From Psilocybe azurescens (lineage: Eukaryota; Basidiomycota; Agaricomycetes; Agaricales; Agrocybaceae), in the NCBI GenBank assembly GCA_023853785.1, contig JAJIRX010000042.1, forward strand, positions 1 through 22,475: DNA of 22,475 bases, read 5' to 3'. Of the stretch, positions 20,156-22,475 are shown piece after piece. A model generated the notes under the pieces. The model was not told the DNA's origin. It made no database searches and saw nothing but the letters and a program-made list of their open reading frames with translations. Every line of letters begins with the position of its first letter. Within the stretch, counting starts at the first letter, position 1. Made by a program: the position numbers and the translations under genes.

Positions 20156-20479
20156 TTACAAATTTAAGAAGCTCAACGCTGAGATTTCGATGTTGGTTCG
20201 CCAAAAGAAAGCCTTCCCCAAACCGACGCGCAGATATCGTGCATAAGCTGAGAATCTTGGTCATTTATGTTTACAAATAGATAGCAGAAACATACCGATA
20301 TGGCTCCAACGCCTACCAAGCCATTTGCCGAAGAAAGGCAGGAGAACGATAGCAACGAGTTGCTGAAGCTGTTCAAGGCTTTCTTCCCATTCCTGCTGCG
20401 CGAGACGATACTCCTCGTCTTCGTTGTAGAAGGAAACCGATGTTGTGTCGTCGTCTAGGGATGCGACAGATGATGGCAT
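20156..20479 (-). CDS. Small single-pass membrane protein, candidate MIM2-like
   Basis: A 91-residue protein from two exons (20296-20479 and 20156-20247) joined by a 48-nt GT..AG intron. The first 35 residues are acidic (SVASLDDDTTSVSFYNEDEE). A conserved-looking stretch WEESLEQLQQL leads into one hydrophobic helix VAIVLLPFFGKWLGRRWSHI, then AYARYLRVGLGKAFFWR. The layout (acidic N-terminus, a single helix with small-x3-small spacing, basic flank, aromatic-rich tail) resembles Mim2, the mitochondrial outer-membrane import factor that works with Mim1 to insert helical proteins. I base this on general family likeness, not an alignment. No frame break is seen. It is convergent with the PPR gene (46 nt between stops) and divergent from the sugar transporter (145 nt between ATGs). 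Confidence 0.6.
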
Positions 20480-20624
20480 GGGTTAGAGAAAGGAGAGTTC
20501 AGAACTTACTCGGTCACCGTGACATAAATTGCATACACTCTGATCGGCACCATGATCATCATCCGAACCCAGCCTCAGGATTACTCCACAATTCCTTTCT
20601 TTCACAAACCAACACCTTGTGCCA

Positions 20625-22475
20625 ATGGCAGACCATCCGACACATCGGAGGAGGCTGGTTGGCAAACCGCTCCTTTATAGCATTTCCGTCTTTGCCAGTC
20701 TTGGTGTTTTCCTGGTAAGACTGCCTTTGAATCTTATGTCTGAACTACCGCATCAACTGCAGCCCTTTGAATAGTTTGGATATGATCAAGGGTGGGCGTA
20801 AATCACGGAGCACAATTGTATATTACTGATAATATTCATTTCAGTGTTATGAGTGGAATTATCACTGGTCCTTACTTTCGGAAATATTTCAACTATCCCG
20901 GGCCCATAGAAACAGGGACTGTCGTCGCTGTTCTAGAAATCGGTGCTTTCAGTACGTCGTTCAAATAGCAAATCCCCTCTTCAAGGCTAAAGAGCGTGAA
21001 CTTAGTCACCTCCGTCGCTGCTGGTTGGGTCGGTGATACTATCGGTCGTAAAGGAACGCTCTTCATTGGTGCTGTGATATTTACCATCGGCGGAGCAATT
21101 CAAACCTTTACTATTGGCTTCTGGAGCATGCTGTTGGGGCGAATTGTGAGCGGGTTTGGTGTCGGTCTTCTCTCGTGAGCGGTTTGTGCCATTGCGAATC
21201 AGGCCACCACATAATTTAGCGTTAAACAGGACCATCGTCCCAATTTATCAAAGTGAAATCTCTCCTCCTAATCATGTTGGTCCATTTCTTTCTGGTCTGC
21301 TGTTATAAAACACTCACAATAATATAGCGCGGTGCTCTAGCATGTATGGAGTTTACGGGCAATATAATTGGCTACTCGTCTTCCGTCGTACGTCTATGCA
21401 ATTCAGGCTAAAACCTTACTCAATCTCCTTTAGTGGACAGACTACTTCTGTTCCTTTATAGATAGCGATATGTCGTGGAGGATCCCTCTTTTCTTGCAAT
21501 GCGTTATCGGTGTAATATTGGCTGCTGGGTCCTTGTTGATACCTGAAAGTCCGCGGTATGTTATTCGAAACGTTTTTAAGATATCATTTTGATCTAACGC
21601 TATTTGACTTATAGGTGGCTCATTGATACTGGTCGGGAGGCAGATGGCATGAGGGTTCTTGCTGACCTTCATGATGGCAACTTGCATAACCCTGTCGCTG
21701 TCGCCGAATATGAGGAGATCAAGGATAAAGTTCGCGAGGACGTGAGTCGGCTTTAGATTTCATTACACGCAATTTTTACAACAGCAGGCCGTCTATAGCG
21801 CGAGTCTGGTGAAGCGAGAGACATACAGCGTAATGTGGCGAAAGTATAAACGACGAGTTTTATTAGCCATGTCGTCTCAAGCTTTTGCTCAACTTGTGAG
21901 AGCCTCTTACTTTGTTATAACATTTAATGCGAGGTTGACGAAAGAAACTTGCAGAATGGAATTAATGGTAAGCCTTCCTTCGTATTTCAGTTCTTACCCT
22001 TTGCATTTTAACTTACTGTTGGTCATGGCAGTCATCTCATATTATGCACGTAAGTCTGTTTCGTCTCTGGAGCCAAGGCGTTTGAACACATGAAATTATA
22101 GCGCGTGTATTCGAAGGTAAAATTTATAGTTACTGTGTTGTGGTCAAGGGCTAAGAAAGACCGCAGAGGCTGGCTGGATAGGCCGTCAAGCTCTTTTAAT
22201 GACTGGGATTAACTCTTTCATATACGTGCTAAGCACCATTCCAACGTTCGAACCCCTCATTTTGATGTGTCTTTGTGATCTTATTGTAAATGGACAGATG
22301 GTATCTTGTTGACCATTGGGGCCGCCGAGCCATTCTTCTTTCCGGGGCAGTCATTGTACGTCTTGAGAAATGTCAAACTTGTTTGGACATGCAGCTGACC
22401 TGAATTTCTCAGATGGCGGCTTCCTTGGTCGCTACAGGCTGGTGGATGTACATCGATGTGCCTCAAACACCTAAT
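20625..22475 (+). CDS. MFS sugar transporter, 5' part (3' end outside window)
   Basis: Sugar porter of the fungal hexose/monosaccharide transporter type in the plasma membrane, truncated by the window end after helix 8 or 9. Reading across about eleven introns: MADHPTHRRRLVGKPLLYSI, GVFLFGYDQGVMSGIITGPY, AGWVGDTIGRKGTLFIGAVI (signature D-x-x-G-R-K), LLGRIVSGFGVGLLS, TIVPIYQSEISPPNHRGAL (V-P-x-Y-x-x-E), SWRIPLFLQCVIGVILAAGS, LLIPESPRWL (PESPRWL motif), AVAEYEEIKDKV, WRKYKRRVLLAMSSQAFAQL, NGINVISYYA, AGWIGRQALLMTGINSFIYV, WGRRAILLSGAVIMAASLVA and WWMYIDVPQTPN at the edge. Near 21811-21820 the frame changes between RESGE and ETYSVMWRK, apparently by one extra base. A different acceptor (CAG before GCCGTC) keeps the frame but replaces the expected residues. 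The substrate is not certain. Confidence 0.88.

Noticed and set aside
1..22475. Metabolic or defence gene cluster (hydrolase, two transporters, transpeptidase together)
   Set aside because: No backbone synthase, regulator or co-oriented set; the interspersed genes are general housekeeping functions, so co-location looks incidental.
1..22475. Transposons, CRISPR arrays, long repeats or viral remnants
   Set aside because: No transposase or reverse transcriptase motifs, no terminal inverted or direct repeats, and no spaced repeats were seen on reading.
1..22475. Calling the frame-broken genes pseudogenes
   Set aside because: Breaks are single bases, mostly in homopolymers, spread over nearly all genes including essential ones, with catalytic residues preserved; sequencing indels explain this better.

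Overview
The window is a gene-dense piece of a fungal nuclear genome, most likely a basidiomycete (Agaricomycete-like). Almost every gene is cut by many short introns of about 45-70 nt with GT..AG ends and CTAA(C/T)-like branch points, both strands are used, and intergenic gaps are small. The proteins are all typically fungal (secreted histidine acid phosphatase, DHA1 and sugar MFS transporters, YwrD-type gamma-glutamyltranspeptidase, mitochondrial PPR protein). Coding regions were read by joining exons by eye. Gene spans are reliable; individual splice sites are my inference.

Layout: the 3' part of an epoxide-hydrolase-like alpha/beta hydrolase (1-721, +); WRAP73-type WD40 protein (1005-2995, -); divergent from it a DHA1 drug/polyamine-type MFS transporter (3343-5732, +); mitochondrial ribosomal protein uS17m (6095-6549, +) tail-to-tail with prefoldin subunit 6 (6589-7183, -); divergent from that a gamma-glutamyltranspeptidase (7526-10236, +) tail-to-tail with a PP2C phosphatase (10273-11914, -); divergent from that a secreted phytase/acid phosphatase (12330-14492, +); ESCRT-III VPS20/CHMP6 (14739-15664, +) tail-to-tail with a U-box cyclophilin PPIL2 (15732-17787, -); divergent from that an intronless PPR protein (17932-20109, +) tail-to-tail with a small membrane protein resembling MIM2 (20156-20479, -); divergent from that a sugar transporter running off the end (20625-22475, +). 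The genes are mostly unrelated housekeeping functions. I see no biosynthetic cluster, mobile element, CRISPR array or RNA gene.

The strongest unexpected signal is technical or evolutionary rather than a new system. Ten of the thirteen genes need at least one single-base frame correction to keep an otherwise well-conserved protein reading. Most are a missing base in a short homopolymer (A, C, G or T runs), with two or three apparent one-base insertions. Essential genes (prefoldin, PPIL2, VPS20) are affected as well as dispensable ones, so uncorrected sequencing indels are more likely than real pseudogenes. Automatic gene callers will truncate or mis-splice these genes. Secondary observations are three candidate GC-AG introns, four pairs of stop codons only 36-67 nt apart in convergent orientation, and one intronless gene in an intron-rich neighbourhood. 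I found no convincing undescribed biological system.
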